Below are positions 1 through 9,793 of a stretch of 64,000 nt of DNA, piece by piece. Position 1 is the first letter of the stretch, and each line of letters opens with the position of its first letter. A model generated the notes under the pieces. The model was not told the origin of the DNA and made no database searches. It worked only from the letters and a program-made list of their open reading frames with translations. The DNA is from Phytophthora colocasiae (Eukaryota > Oomycota > Peronosporomycetes > Peronosporales > Peronosporaceae): the NCBI GenBank assembly GCA_018806915.1, contig JAGKQI010000031.1:372001-436000 (forward strand), given 5' to 3'. Position numbers and translations under genes: made by a program.

Positions 1-2
1 CT

Positions 3-578
3 CCGCTAGATCCATCCGGACCCCAGCCGGGATCATGAAATCCATACCCAGGATCGCATCTTGTCCGGATAGATCTCCGATCCAAATATCGAAAAAGTAG
101 ACCAAATATCCCGCAAGCGTGATCTTGATCCTCGTTCTCCCTTCGGTGGTATACACATTGTCACCGATCCCAACACACTCCTGTCTCTGACTAGTGTCAA
201 AGTGGCACCCAACCTTACGAGCAAAGGTGGTATCCAAGATGGATACCTCGGCGCCAGTGTCCAGAAGCAAAATCGCTCTTTCATGATTGATCTTGCCTGG
301 GATCTTGGCTTGGCGGAACCATTTTCCTGGTGCGTGGTATTTCCAATACCCCCTGGATTCTCCTTCCTTGAGATCCAAAGCCACTTCCGCACCAGATCGC
401 GAGAACTCATCGATCCGGGGAAGACTCGCGATCTTAGCAGTATACGAATGCAACTTACATGTATTACCGCGCAGATCCGAATTCTCCCTATCTTGATCTC
501 TCGATTTCTTGCTCACATATGCATAGATGCAGTACTCAGAACGCTCGGCTCGTACCGGTTTCCAAACCGGCGAGCGTC
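3..578 (-). CDS. Ty3/gypsy pol start: retropepsin-like aspartic protease (partial)
   Basis: This frame, -1 relative to gag, is open from the gag stop to the window edge. It carries the retropepsin active-site segment LLLDTGAEVSILD and, about 70 residues later, the ILGMDFM segment typical of the second conserved block of retroviral-type aspartic proteases. The enzyme would cleave the Gag-Pol polyprotein inside the virus-like particle. No methionine is needed because translation would enter from gag by frameshifting. The rest of pol (reverse transcriptase, RNase H, integrase) must lie left of position 1. Whether the element is intact cannot be seen. The assignment to the Ty3/gypsy group rests on the gag/protease type and is fairly sure. 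Confidence 0.85.
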
Positions 579-588
579 CTAGTTTAAC
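541..588 (-). promoter_or_regulatory. Predicted -1 ribosomal frameshift signal at the gag/pol junction
   Basis: Read on the minus strand, the last gag codons are TTA AAC TAG preceded by G, which forms the slippery heptamer G-TTA-AAC (582-588). Four bases later begins a stem-loop: a 7-bp outer stem (571-577 pairing with 541-547) and an inner 6-7 bp stem (565-570 with 555-560). A -1 slip on this heptamer reads CTA over the stop and enters the protease frame, which is open from here. GUUAAAC is a known functional slippery heptamer (used by equine arteritis virus). The spacer is a little shorter than usual. Confidence 0.75.
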
Positions 589-2912
589 ATCTTTTCCACC
601 TTCTCGGGGAACAATCCGGCATGTCGGGTCGGGTCGTACCACTTGCGGATCTGGTTGTAGAATTCTTCCATGGGGCATTCTCCAGCTTCATGGATCTCCC
701 CACAACCACGGCAGGTATACAGACAGCGATCCGTTGGGTGACCACTCTTCCCGCACTTTTCACAGGTTAGACGTCTCCAGCAGTCCAGATCCGTATGCTT
801 CCGCGATCCACAGTGTGAACAGCGACCTCGATCGTGGTCTGATGTACCCCTGCGATCCGCGATCCGGCCTCGATCTTGCGCGTTCGCCTGCGATCGCGAC
901 TGATCCTGCTGGTGGGGAACGCCCCCAGTGCCGATCTGCTTGTCTTCCGACGCAGCAAGATATATCCTCCGGAGATCGCCTTCAGAATCGGATCCGTCCG
1001 ATCCGGATATTTCCTCTGATTCCGAGCTCGGATCCTGGGTTTGGATCGCCCGTACCACCGCCCGGGTGGGTGCCGCCGGGGCACTGGCCGGTGCCTTTTG
1101 TCGGTACTTCGATCCGAACGCAGATTTACGCTGTCTGCTTTTCGCCCGTTCCCGGGCACGAAGTACTTCCTCAAGTTCATCGACGTCATTCAGCCGGAGT
1201 AGGGTCAGCCGGTCAGCTAACTCCGGATCTCCCAATGTCTCGATATAGTGATCTACATGTTCCCGGCGGGCCTTAGGGCTCCCATCCTTGATTTTCAGTC
1301 TAGCACGTAACGCCGCCACGTTGAGCCGGTAGAGATAGTCAAAAAGGGGAGTCTCTTCCGATCGCTTGCGAGCGTGATAGTATTGCCACGCGACCGACAT
1401 ACCCAACCCACAATACTGGGTCTGGAAACTGTCCAACAGATCTGCCCACTTGGTTTTCGTCGTTCGACTGAGCTGCCTGTACCAGTTCTTTGCCGGTCCC
1501 ACCATCATATCTGCAAATGTGAGGCATTTCTCTTCTTCCGTAGCCTGATCGCGCTGAAATGCTGACTTGACTTTACTGATCCAGGTCCGAGCGCGATCTT
1601 CGTCCAGATCTTTACCCGCAAAATCTTTCAGATCCGAGATCGCTGAGATCCGGACCCGCTGGATCATCGACGATCCTCCTTGACCGATTGCCGCGGATGC
1701 GATCGCTGCTCGGCTCGACATCTGTCCACCAGAACTTGGTATGCCCATATCGTCCGGATCGTATTCCCATGCATCCGGATCCGAGGCCGTAACGGACTCC
1801 ATTTCAACATCCAACTCCCCTTTGATCGGCGATCGGGGTGTCGCGAGATTCCGTTCTTTTAAGAAACGATCCATCGCCATTTGAAAGTAGTCGTCCAACT
1901 TGTTGCTCGATCCAGTGGAATTAGTCGTTGGCGCGGTCTGGTCCGTCCGGATTCGGCGATTTTCTTGCTGATCGGGCATCTTGACCTCCAGCTTCGCAGC
2001 CACCGATCGCGTATCCTGTTTCTTCATACGCGATTTCAGGAACTTGGCGCCGGAGGGCCCTAACGACACGCGTTGCAGCCTTCTCGGGCTATCTGAGTCT
2101 GGTTTCGAGGTCGCTGACGCGTAGCATGACGACCCAGTCTGATAGCCTGGGTCGGGCGTCAGTGGGCGCTCGCCGACCAAGACCTTGAGAGAATCGAATA
2201 GATCATGGGTCGCAAATTGAATCGCTTGCAGTTCCAAGTCAAATAGAGAGTTTGGGTCGAACTTTCCAGCCACCAAACCAGCTTCTTGGAGCAGATCAAG
2301 TAGGATCTTCACCGCGTTCAGGCGGTCAGAGCTGGTCCGGGGCTTCGACACTGGACCAGTGAGGTTACCGATCTGGCGGACTTGTATGATCGTAAGAACA
2401 GGGTCGTTAAGCAAGGTCTCGCTTAGCCTCTTCCTGTAGTAGGCCTGCTCGATCGCGTCCTTGGTGATCGTTGATCCTGGGTTGATCACCTCTTCTGGCT
2501 CTGAGTCTGGAGCTTTCAATTTCGTCCGAGTGCTCTTGATCTTCTTTTTCTTGGTCGATCTTGAGGCAACAGTGGACTTGGTGAGTAGATTAGGTTTCAG
2601 CTTTGCTGATTCCTTGTCGCTCGTGTGCGGATCTCGATTCTCATCGAGATCCGCAATGGCCCTCGAAGGGGCCTTGGGAGGAATTCGAGGTTTTTCTTCG
2701 AGATCTGGATTGCGATCCAGGTCTGCCTCGTGCCTGTCAGTAGAGATCCTCCCAGAACTCTGCTGATCTGTGGATCTTTCCGTTTTAAGCGATGCCTCCG
2801 TCGATCCAACATTCGTAGGCACTTCTTCCCCTTGTTCTTCTTTAATCTTGACATCTTCTTGGGACTCACGGTGATATCCGAAGTCACCAGAAGATCCGGG
2901 CACGCGCACCAT
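579..2912 (-). CDS. Ty3/gypsy gag polyprotein
   Basis: Structural nucleocapsid/capsid protein of the element. The frame is open from about 3050, but the codon at 3035 is GTG; the first in-frame ATG is at 2912, giving about 777 residues. A charged low-complexity N-terminal half precedes a retrotransposon gag domain (region with WYRQL and FDYLYRL). Near the C terminus are two CCHC zinc knuckles (CSHCGSRKHTDLDC and CEKCGKSGHPTDRC) and a third near-match (C-X2-C-X3-H-X4-C), expected to bind element RNA. It ends with TAG at 579-581, immediately after a slippery heptamer, and the protease continues in the -1 frame. No internal stop or frameshift is seen, so this gag looks intact. Confidence 0.85.
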   Translation of the reverse strand: MVRVPGSSGDFGYHRESQEDVKIKEEQGEEVPTNVGSTEASLKTERSTDQQSSGRISTDRHEADLDRNPDLEEKPRIPPKAPSRAIADLDENRDPHTSDKESAKLKPNLLTKSTVASRSTKKKKIKSTRTKLKAPDSEPEEVINPGSTITKDAIEQAYYRKRLSETLLNDPVLTIIQVRQIGNLTGPVSKPRTSSDRLNAVKILLDLLQEAGLVAGKFDPNSLFDLELQAIQFATHDLFDSLKVLVGERPLTPDPGYQTGSSCYASATSKPDSDSPRRLQRVSLGPSGAKFLKSRMKKQDTRSVAAKLEVKMPDQQENRRIRTDQTAPTTNSTGSSNKLDDYFQMAMDRFLKERNLATPRSPIKGELDVEMESVTASDPDAWEYDPDDMGIPSSGGQMSSRAAIASAAIGQGGSSMIQRVRISAISDLKDFAGKDLDEDRARTWISKVKSAFQRDQATEEEKCLTFADMMVGPAKNWYRQLSRTTKTKWADLLDSFQTQYCGLGMSVAWQYYHARKRSEETPLFDYLYRLNVAALRARLKIKDGSPKARREHVDHYIETLGDPELADRLTLLRLNDVDELEEVLRARERAKSRQRKSAFGSKYRQKAPASAPAAPTRAVVRAIQTQDPSSESEEISGSDGSDSEGDLRRIYLAASEDKQIGTGGVPHQQDQSRSQANAQDRGRIADRRGTSDHDRGRCSHCGSRKHTDLDCWRRLTCEKCGKSGHPTDRCLYTCRGCGEIHEAGECPMEEFYNQIRKWYDPTRHAGLFPEKVEKMLN

Positions 2913-3244
2913 TGTGGTGGAGCGGATCTGGCCAAAATCTGGTTGAGGCCGATCGCGATCGCCACTTGCGCCCAGACACCGACTAACGGAGGGGGTCCCC
3001 CGATGATCCGTGATCTTGTTGCGTGTAGTGTTCACCTTGTGTACCCGTCGGTAGGCGGGTTACGCTCTTCCAGGTAACTTCTGAAGATGTCTTGGGACGA
3101 GAAGAAGGTCTTGGGTGACACAGGGGTTTGAGGCGGCGTGGAAGTTCTTCACTCCACCTCGGGGTACTTGATTCCGGTCGTAGGCGAGTTCTCGAGCCTT
3201 GATCCGGGTGCCTGGTTCTTGATCCAGGTCTTCCAATAGTCCAA

Positions 3245-4192
3245 TGTTCGGGATTCAGTCCCTTCCTTTCGTTGTTTTCCGCTTCCGATAGCGGGGGTCT
3301 TAAGGGGGCGAGATTCGACGGGATCCTTAGGCTAAACAACCAATTCCTTCCGATCCGATGTATGCACTTAAAGGATAGTTCACTAGATAGGGCAAAGCTG
3401 GCCAATATATTATCCAGACTTAACCGCTATACTAGGTCACGTATCCTTACCTTCCTGACGCTTGTAGGGCCGATGTAGTTCCCGGTTCCAGGCGTAGCGA
3501 AGACACTTGAGTGGTTCAGGGCAAATTCGAGTCTGTTTATGGTTATTCCTATGCCTACTAATCCCATCCTGATTTACTATCCTACGATCACATGACACTG
3601 GCTACATAGCTGATCCCTAGCTTGGTTCCCCTAACCCTGATCTTGAGCCGATTCCGTACTTAACCGAAGCTTGATCTCGCACTTAACCGAAGCTTGATCT
3701 CGCACTTAACCGAAGCTTGATCTCGCACTTAACCGAAGCTTGATCTCGCACTTAACCGAAGCTTGATCTCGCACTTAATTGGGGCTTGATCGCGGCCTGA
3801 TCCCGCTTGGTAATCCTTCAAAGAATCCGGATCAGGCCACCAGAAGAGTCTGCGTCGCGCCTGGGGCTGAGCTTGATCCGGACCTGATCTCGTACCTAAA
3901 CGGGAGAAGATCACGCAGTGATCCTGCGTGGTCCTGCTTCGTTGCCGCCCGGGGATATAGGATCATGCTGTTAGAGGCCTCGAGGCGCCGGGGTAAGCCG
4001 ATCGTGTTCACTTGGGACCCCGTCATCGTTGATCGCGCAAGAACATCCTTGATTCCCCCATTCTTTCTCCGGCAGGATTCGGATCACCCACGAACACCGC
4101 TCCACTTGCTCCCCCGCCGGTGTCTCTGTTGCCTGTTCCCCGGCGGGACCCATCGTGCCTTCGTCTGATTCGACCCAGATCTGGGGATCACA
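3245..4192 (-). repeat. Candidate 5' LTR/leader of the gypsy element
   Basis: Upstream of gag there is no gene for about 1.1 kb. On the minus strand a stretch beginning TGTGATCC (4192) and ending GAACA (3245) has the TGT...ACA ends expected of a gypsy LTR, and holds an AT-rich patch (near 3408) and a 23-bp tandem repeat array. The 3' LTR is outside the window, so the ends cannot be checked by comparison. About 66 bp between 4192 and the last recognisable copia codons (about 4258) are not explained by either element, so the true boundary may be further right. Confidence 0.35.
3661..3798. repeat. 23-bp tandem repeat array, five near-perfect copies plus one degenerate
   Basis: Units begin at 3661, 3684, 3707, 3730 and 3753 (core TAACCGAAGCTTGATCTCGC), and a sixth diverged unit starts at 3776. 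The array lies within the probable U3/LTR region of the gypsy element and may carry repeated enhancer-type sites, although no function can be read from sequence. Confidence 0.9.
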
Positions 4193-4257
4193 GGTCCCCC
4201 CTGTCGCTCGTTCCGACTCTATTCGGGTTCGTGGCTGATATTGTCTCTCCGGGAAAA

Positions 4258-6238
4258 ATTCTCGTCCGCTTCACCACAAAATCAATCCCATTCTGCTCCA
4301 GAAACTTCTCTAGTTCAGCATTCACAAATTCACCACCGCCGTCACTTGAAAATGTCTTGATTCTGTGTCCTTTGGCGATCAATTTCTTTATGAGCGCAAT
4401 GGTATTTGCGTTCGCGTCACTCTTCTTCTTCACCGGGTAGCGCCACTTGTACCTGGAGCCCTCGTCCTGAATCAGCTGAAAGTATCGGGTTCCTCCAGAT
4501 CCAGGTATGTACTTGCCCATATCGCAGGTGTCCGACATCAAGCGCTCATAATTGACTTTTGTTCTCTTGTCCTTGGCACTCTTCTTGTACGACATACGAC
4601 GCCGCTTTGCTGCCATGCACGTTAGGCACTGGAACTTCTTGTTGAACAGATCCTTCGGAATGTCCATGTCGTCCACCACATTTCGGTCCACCATGTCCCT
4701 GATGGCCGATACATTAAGGTGTCCCAGTCGCTTGTGCGACAGCATTAGTGGGCTAGCGTCGGCATCCAGCGTCGCCATCACCATATCAACAGGTAACTCA
4801 GTCTCTAGCCAATAGTGAGATCCGTTCTTTACAAATTCCAGTCGACCAATGGCAGAATCCAGCCAGCACCTTCGTGGAGTGACGCCAGCCGCGCTGAACG
4901 ATGGGGTCCATCCCTCGCTCTCCATTTACCCAGGCTAATTAAATTCACAGTTCCTTCAGGCGAGAACTCCACATCCTTGAGCTCCATCTCGATCGTGTCG
5001 CCATACACATTAGGTACCTTCAGCTTCACGACTCCACACAGAACTCCCTTAGTGATCTCACCCGTCCAGACCTTGAACATGGCTTTGGACTTCTTCACAC
5101 TTGAGTACATATCCTTGTCCACACATACATGCGTGGAACTGCCACAGTCCAGCATCCATGAGCTTCGCTTGCCCGCCAACTGCGACTTAACCACCATACC
5201 GACCATGGGAAATTCACCGTCATCCTCGTCGTCACTGCTGCTGCTGCTCGCGTACTTACGCACGACCTTCGGCGCATTCTCGTTCAGAATCAGCATGTTA
5301 GCTCGAACCCCCGGCTTGTCCTCAGCCTTCGACTTGTTCTTCTTCTGCTTTTTCTTGTCCGTCTTCCCAGTTTCTTCCTTATGCTCATCGCTCGCCACCT
5401 TCTTTGTCTTGTTTATGTAGTGCCAGCACTGCGCTCGAATGTGCCCGGCCTTTCCACAATGATAGCACTTACGCTTCTTCCAAGCTCCCCCGCTTCCCTT
5501 GAACTTCTTCTCCTTGTCCTTGGGCGCAGAGGTTGTACTCATCACCACTTGTGGTGCACCACTGCCTCCGTTCATCACTTCTGTCATCCGAAGTCGTTCA
5601 TCCTTCGACCTCAGCGCATTGGTGAACTGCTGAAGGGTCAATGGTGTTCCTTGGCGAACCGGCAGGTCGAACTGTTCCACAATCTCAGGATGCGTCAACA
5701 TTACGCCCATAGTCAGGACGCGCAACATCTCATCGTCGTCCACTGCATGAGTAGTTCCCATGCTACTTAGTTGCTGTCGTAGCCGCACCATGGTCGCCAG
5801 ATACTCTGTCAACGTCTGGCCCTTGACATGCTTCGTGCTGTACAGCTGCGCCTTCAACAGCGCCACGTACGAGTAGTCTCGCTCGGTCTTGTCAGCTACG
5901 ATGGTGTCCCACGTTTCTTTCGCTGTAGCCATCGCACATATCTTGTTCACTTCATCTTCTTGGCACCCGCGTAATCCACGCAGGATCGCTCCCTTGGCCG
6001 TCCTATTCTTCTTGTCGAAGATAGCCTGTAGGTCACGGTCCGCAGCGTCTCGCACTTCGTCACCAGTCACAACTGCCCACGATTCCCGATCTTCCAGGTA
6101 GAGTTGCAACTCAACCCTGTAGAGCTCGAACGTCCCTTCGAATCTTGGAGCCTTTGAACTCCCTCGAATAGCTTGTGTCGCGGCAGCTGCACCAGCACCA
6201 GCAGCCGCACCACCACCGCCACCAACTCCAGCACTCAT
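4258..6238 (-). pseudogene. Ty1/copia gag-protease-integrase, frameshifted and truncated
   Basis: The gag frame starts at the ATG ending at 6238 and runs to 4829. It has a glycine-rich start, a copia-type gag (UBN2-like) region, a CCHC knuckle (CYHCGKAGHIRAQC) and a protease segment WMLDCGSSTHV, with Cys where Ser or Thr is usual in the D-S/T-G motif. After LISLGK the reading continues in another frame (4925 leftwards), so a 1-nt indel breaks the ORF. The second frame has the pre-integrase H-C-C region (LSHKRLGHLN, CLTC) and an integrase core with SDGGGEF. Similarity stops at VVKRT near 4258. Reverse transcriptase, RNase H and the 3' LTR are missing, probably lost or displaced with the neighbouring gypsy insertion. 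Confidence 0.85.
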
Positions 6239-6285
6239 GTCTTCCTAGTAGTAGTTGTTGTCGTTCACAGCCTCGTAGAGCCTTT

Positions 6286-6297
6286 GGGCTCATAACC
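6286..6297 (-). other. Primer binding site of the minus-strand copia, matching a tRNA-Met anticodon arm
   Basis: On the minus strand, 48 bp before the gag ATG, the sequence GGTTATGAGCCC is the exact complement of the anticodon arm GGGCTCATAACC (anticodon CAT) found in methionine tRNAs. This is the copia-type half-tRNA primer arrangement rather than pairing to the tRNA 3' end. The LTR should end directly before it, at 6298. Confidence 0.6.
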
Positions 6298-6779
6298 TAG
6301 CAGCTCTTTAGCGTCGTCTTGTTCTCTGCCGCTCTTGTGTCGTGCAGGAACCTCAGCGTCGTCCTTGGGCCGTGAGTCTTCTTCTTGTCGCTTGAAAGGT
6401 AAGGAAAGGCACGAGTGTGTGTTGTGGGGTAAAACCAATTGTGTATTTGTTCTTACTTGCTGCGTGTTACCTACAGCAAGAGGAGGAAAGCCATCAGGCA
6501 TCAAAAACCCCTTTAGACTAGGGCAGATCACGTCCATCAGAACGGTCCCCAGCCTTCCTGTCACCTGAGTGACAGGCTTTGACACTGGCGATAGTTCTCT
6601 GCGGGTTGCACCCGAGCCAGACCCGCTCGACTGATAAGCACTACAATGAATGAAGTCGAATACGATCATCAAAGTTAATGAGACTATCTGACTGGAAAGT
6701 CAAGTAGAAAAGAAGGTACTATAGAAATGATCCTGTGTAAGTACGGTCTTATCGTAACACTCAGAGGTTCAGCCGCTAG
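6298..6779 (-). repeat. Candidate 5' LTR of the minus-strand copia
   Basis: The LTR inner end is set by the primer binding site. On the minus strand it ends GCTGCTA; a matching inverted start TAGCGGC occurs at 6779, which would give an LTR of about 480 bp. No second LTR survives in the window, so the outer end is only a guess. No gene is seen here. Confidence 0.3.
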
Positions 6780-7284
6780 AAGAAGCTACGCTACTTGAAC
6801 CTGATCACCTACGTTGAGCGCCCGATGATCCCTCTGGTTGAGTATCGACCTATTTCCCACCACACCACAACTTCCTGCATCAGTTGTTCCTGATACTGTG
6901 TCTGGTCACCACTCGTTGAGGCCTTTTCGTCCGCGTGGCCAGCACCAACTCGCCCTTCATCAACAGCGTGGACGCAAAGGCGCCTGCAAATAGACGCTCT
7001 GGAAGCCGATGGGGGAGCGCCAGACATCCACGCTGCTCTGGAGCTTGGCAGCACCCGCTTGACGCACTTGTTGTATGGTAAACTTGATACGATAGTAAAC
7101 GGGAACTAGCAACAGAAACTTTGGTTTTGTATTTTGTTCCTTTCCCTGTCCCGGTTGTGGAAAAGGAACGGACCCGGGAATTACTCATACAGAAACCTCT
7201 TTGAGAAAGACTCAATACTAGTAATACTCTGCTAACGACAACGACAGTATAACATCTGTGATTGCAGAATCGTACATCCCGAGA
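6780..7284. other. No gene recognised
   Basis: About 500 bp between the copia remnant and the piggyBac-type element. Only short overlapping ORFs without recognisable domains are present. Confidence 0.5.
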
Positions 7285-7288
7285 TTAA

Positions 7289-8225
7289 CCCCTCCAACCC
7301 GGAGTGCTGCATAATGCAGCTTAGGCCTTTTTATTAAGCTGCATTATGCACCGTAACGTTGAATTTATCTTGATGTTTGTATGTGAAAAAAAATCACACG
7401 AATCGACGCATACTGAAATCAAGATACAAAAATGATGGGCAAATATCTTGCACCGAAAAAGCTCACGATTTGCCAGACATAAACGCTGTCTTTCATTTTT
7501 CAAAAATATGCTATTCAGCAGGATAGATATGCTCATGAACAGGTAAATGTTGCAACAGTGGCGCCCGCCAACTATCCGTTTCATTTGAGAACTGAGAAAA
7601 CGCCTACACCAAGAAAAAAAACGGAGGACACATACAGCTTCGGAAAATAATGAATAGTCTACCTTGCTAGTCACTTTATGTCGTATTATGCAGCGAACTT
7701 ATGCTGCATTATGCATTGCTCGTATGGTGCATGTGGACCATCAGCAGAAGACAGCAGAACCGACTCCTTGATCAGCTGTTTCTCGACGTAACGCTGTAAA
7801 ATAGTATATAGGACTTTGTATGAAAAGCAAGTAAACCGGTACCCGCAATCAGATGATTACCGCAAACAGGTGGAAACCTGTTTGCGGTAATCATCTGATT
7901 GCGGTACCGGTTTACTTGCTTTTTGTATGCCTTCTCATTTTCTAAAAAATCGAGTTTGGTTTCTCGATATTCGACTGGTCTCTGGCCAATTGCACATGGT
8001 CTTTGTGCAACACTGCACGGTCCTTCTGCAGCATTATGCAGCTTTGCATGGGGCATCTGGATACAATTTGTTCTGCAACATGCAGCGTAAGCGGGAAGTG
8101 TCCTGTCCATCGCCGAGCGTGTGCACACTTCCCAAGCCCTTTAAGCGACGTTCTATACAAATTCCTAGTATAACTGTGCTGCATAATGCAGCGTAAGAAG
8201 GTCAAAATCAGCCGGGCTGGAGGGG
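7289..8225. mobile_element. Non-autonomous piggyBac-type element (937 bp) with TTAA target sites
   Basis: The element is flanked by TTAA on both sides (7285-7288 and 8226-8229) and bounded by 14-bp terminal inverted repeats starting CCCCTCCA (7289-7302; 8212-8225) with one mismatch. TTAA target duplication with C-rich ends is the signature of the piggyBac superfamily. Just inside each end is the palindrome GCTGCATAATGCAGC, which recurs in full or in part at about six places inside (near 7307, 7338, 7685, 7702, 8028 and 8178). There is no transposase, so it must move in trans. The centre holds a long hairpin, listed separately. The defective piggyBac at 53-57 kb starts with the same TTAACCCCTC. 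Confidence 0.8.
7823..7923. repeat. Near-perfect inverted repeat forming a 48-bp hairpin with a 4-nt loop
   Basis: The left arm (7823-7871) and right arm (7876-7923) are complementary apart from one extra C in the left arm. The loop is GGAA (7872-7875), a GNRA-type tetraloop. It lies in the middle of the TTAA-flanked element. Transcripts from either strand would fold into a long stem and could feed small-RNA pathways; the DNA could also extrude as a cruciform. Confidence 0.92.
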
Positions 8226-8376
8226 TTAAAAACCATACGTATGTACCCAAAAGGCATTAATCGAGCCACTTGATCGTTGGTCCCATCCGGTTTGTGATCT
8301 CTAAACTCCTCTTCGAAGACTTGTTTACCAATGACCAAAAACACACAATTCGACGTAATACCAACTCTAGCATTTT

Positions 8377-8392
8377 GTTCACTTTGCAATTT
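8377..8392 (+). promoter_or_regulatory. Oomycete Inr-like core promoter of the RXLR gene
   Basis: GTTCACTTTGCAATTT matches the Phytophthora initiator consensus GCTCATTYYNCAWTTT at 14 of 16 positions. It lies 25 bp before the ATG at 8418 and about 150 bp after the end of the piggyBac-type element. Confidence 0.55.
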
Positions 8393-8417
8393 GCTTCCAC
8401 CTCTCCAGACTTTTACC

Positions 8418-9317
8418 ATGCGTCTTCAGTGTATTGTGGTGCTTCTTCTTGCTGCTTTGGTTGCAACTACACACGCACTCAAGTTTCCTCCATCGGAAAC
8501 CGTCGACGTCCTGTCGCAGCGGTTCTTGAGGAGGGATCACACTTACAACGACGAAGAACGAGGAGCTGCGACGCTCCTTGATAAGGTCAAGCGCGTTTTC
8601 CCGTCAAAAATCACCGACAAAACACTCCAGCGCTGGGCGAACAACAAGAAATCCGCGAAACAAGCTCTCACTCGTCTGAAACTCGACAATTCCGGGGCGA
8701 ATCTCTTTGAAAAGCGCGAGTTCGGCTCTTGGGTCACTTTCATGACCAAACGTCACCCGGACAACCCCGAGGCAGCAATGTTATCGTATTTGATGACGAA
8801 GCACAGCGATGACGTCTTGACTCAGATGATTATCAAGGCCAAAAGTGCCGCGGGCACGAAGGAAGTTGCCACCAAAATGCAATCTGAACAGCTCCGGCTA
8901 TGGGCAAAGCAAGGGAAATCTTCTCACGATGTCTTCAATTCCTTTAAACTGAACAAGGTGAATGCCAAGACGTTGGACGACCTCGTGGACAATCCACAAT
9001 ACTCCACTTGGGCACAATACGTGGACGACATCAGTGGCAAAGACCCCGACAAGGCGAATTCGATTATGGCGAAGACCTTAACAACGTACTACACGCACCA
9101 GGGACTTTACAGCATGCTCGGAGCGGCGAAGAATGTCGAATCCACCAAAAAATTGGCCACAGACTTGCAAAAGGCGCAGATTGCCAACTGGTTCACGAAT
9201 AAAGCAGACCCGAAAGATGTTTTTCGATGGGTCGGGGCTAATGGAAACAGCGTCGAGAGAGGTGTGTGGCGGACGTACCGTGACAACTACAACGCCAAGT
9301 ATATTCCACGTCTGTAG
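8418..9317 (+). CDS. Secreted RXLR-dEER effector with WY-type repeats
   Basis: A 299-residue protein predicted to be secreted and delivered into plant cells. The start was set at the ATG that gives a signal peptide (residues 1-20, hydrophobic core VVLLLAALVA, likely cut after THA); the frame is open 29 codons further upstream but without sense for secretion. The RXLR motif is RFLR at residues 35-38 and DEER follows at 45-48, in the spacing normal for Phytophthora effectors. The rest is helical with recurrent W motifs (W near 73, 162 and 258; for example LRLWAKQGKSSHDVF and IANWFTNKADPKDVF) and Y motifs between, typical of WY/LWY folds. There is no intron. The host target cannot be told from sequence. 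Confidence 0.93.
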   Translation: MRLQCIVVLLLAALVATTHALKFPPSETVDVLSQRFLRRDHTYNDEERGAATLLDKVKRVFPSKITDKTLQRWANNKKSAKQALTRLKLDNSGANLFEKREFGSWVTFMTKRHPDNPEAAMLSYLMTKHSDDVLTQMIIKAKSAAGTKEVATKMQSEQLRLWAKQGKSSHDVFNSFKLNKVNAKTLDDLVDNPQYSTWAQYVDDISGKDPDKANSIMAKTLTTYYTHQGLYSMLGAAKNVESTKKLATDLQKAQIANWFTNKADPKDVFRWVGANGNSVERGVWRTYRDNYNAKYIPRL

Positions 9318-9793
9318 TACAATACTTACCAACAATAAAGTTGAGTTGATGCCAACAATACATTCAGCAATATATTGAGTTGGTGTCAAATCAAAGGAAG
9401 GCATCACGAGCTTGAGTACTAGGGAGCAACTGCACCTCGCTCTCGGTTCTTAATCGCTCCAGGATCTTCAGGATTCATAGGGAAGCACCAACTTCCACGA
9501 TTGCCTCCAAGTTGACAGTCCATATTCAGCTTCATGAAGTAACGGGAGTGTTTCGCCTTCAGTGAGAGCGTGCACCAATCGTGAGTGGGGCAGTAGCTAC
9601 TCGTTAGCGGTCCAAGTGTTCCCCTCAGTACCTCCTAGTAATGTAAAGTCACAGTTCTAAAAGCTAAACATAACGCAGAACAAACACTGTCATACAGTCC
9701 CTACCTGTAAAATGGCAAGGACAATCAAGTGCATCCTATCAAATCGGATTTCTTGGATTTTCTTGGACCGAAACGAGTCAATGTTATTGGAAT
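9318..9793. other. No gene recognised
   Basis: Intergenic DNA between the RXLR gene and the small membrane protein. An AATAAA-like AACAATAAAG follows the effector stop by about 20 bp and may serve in 3' end formation. No other feature is seen. Confidence 0.5.

Noticed and set aside
2983..3405. ORF upstream of gag as part of the gypsy polyprotein
   Set aside because: In another frame, without domains, and inside the leader/LTR region.
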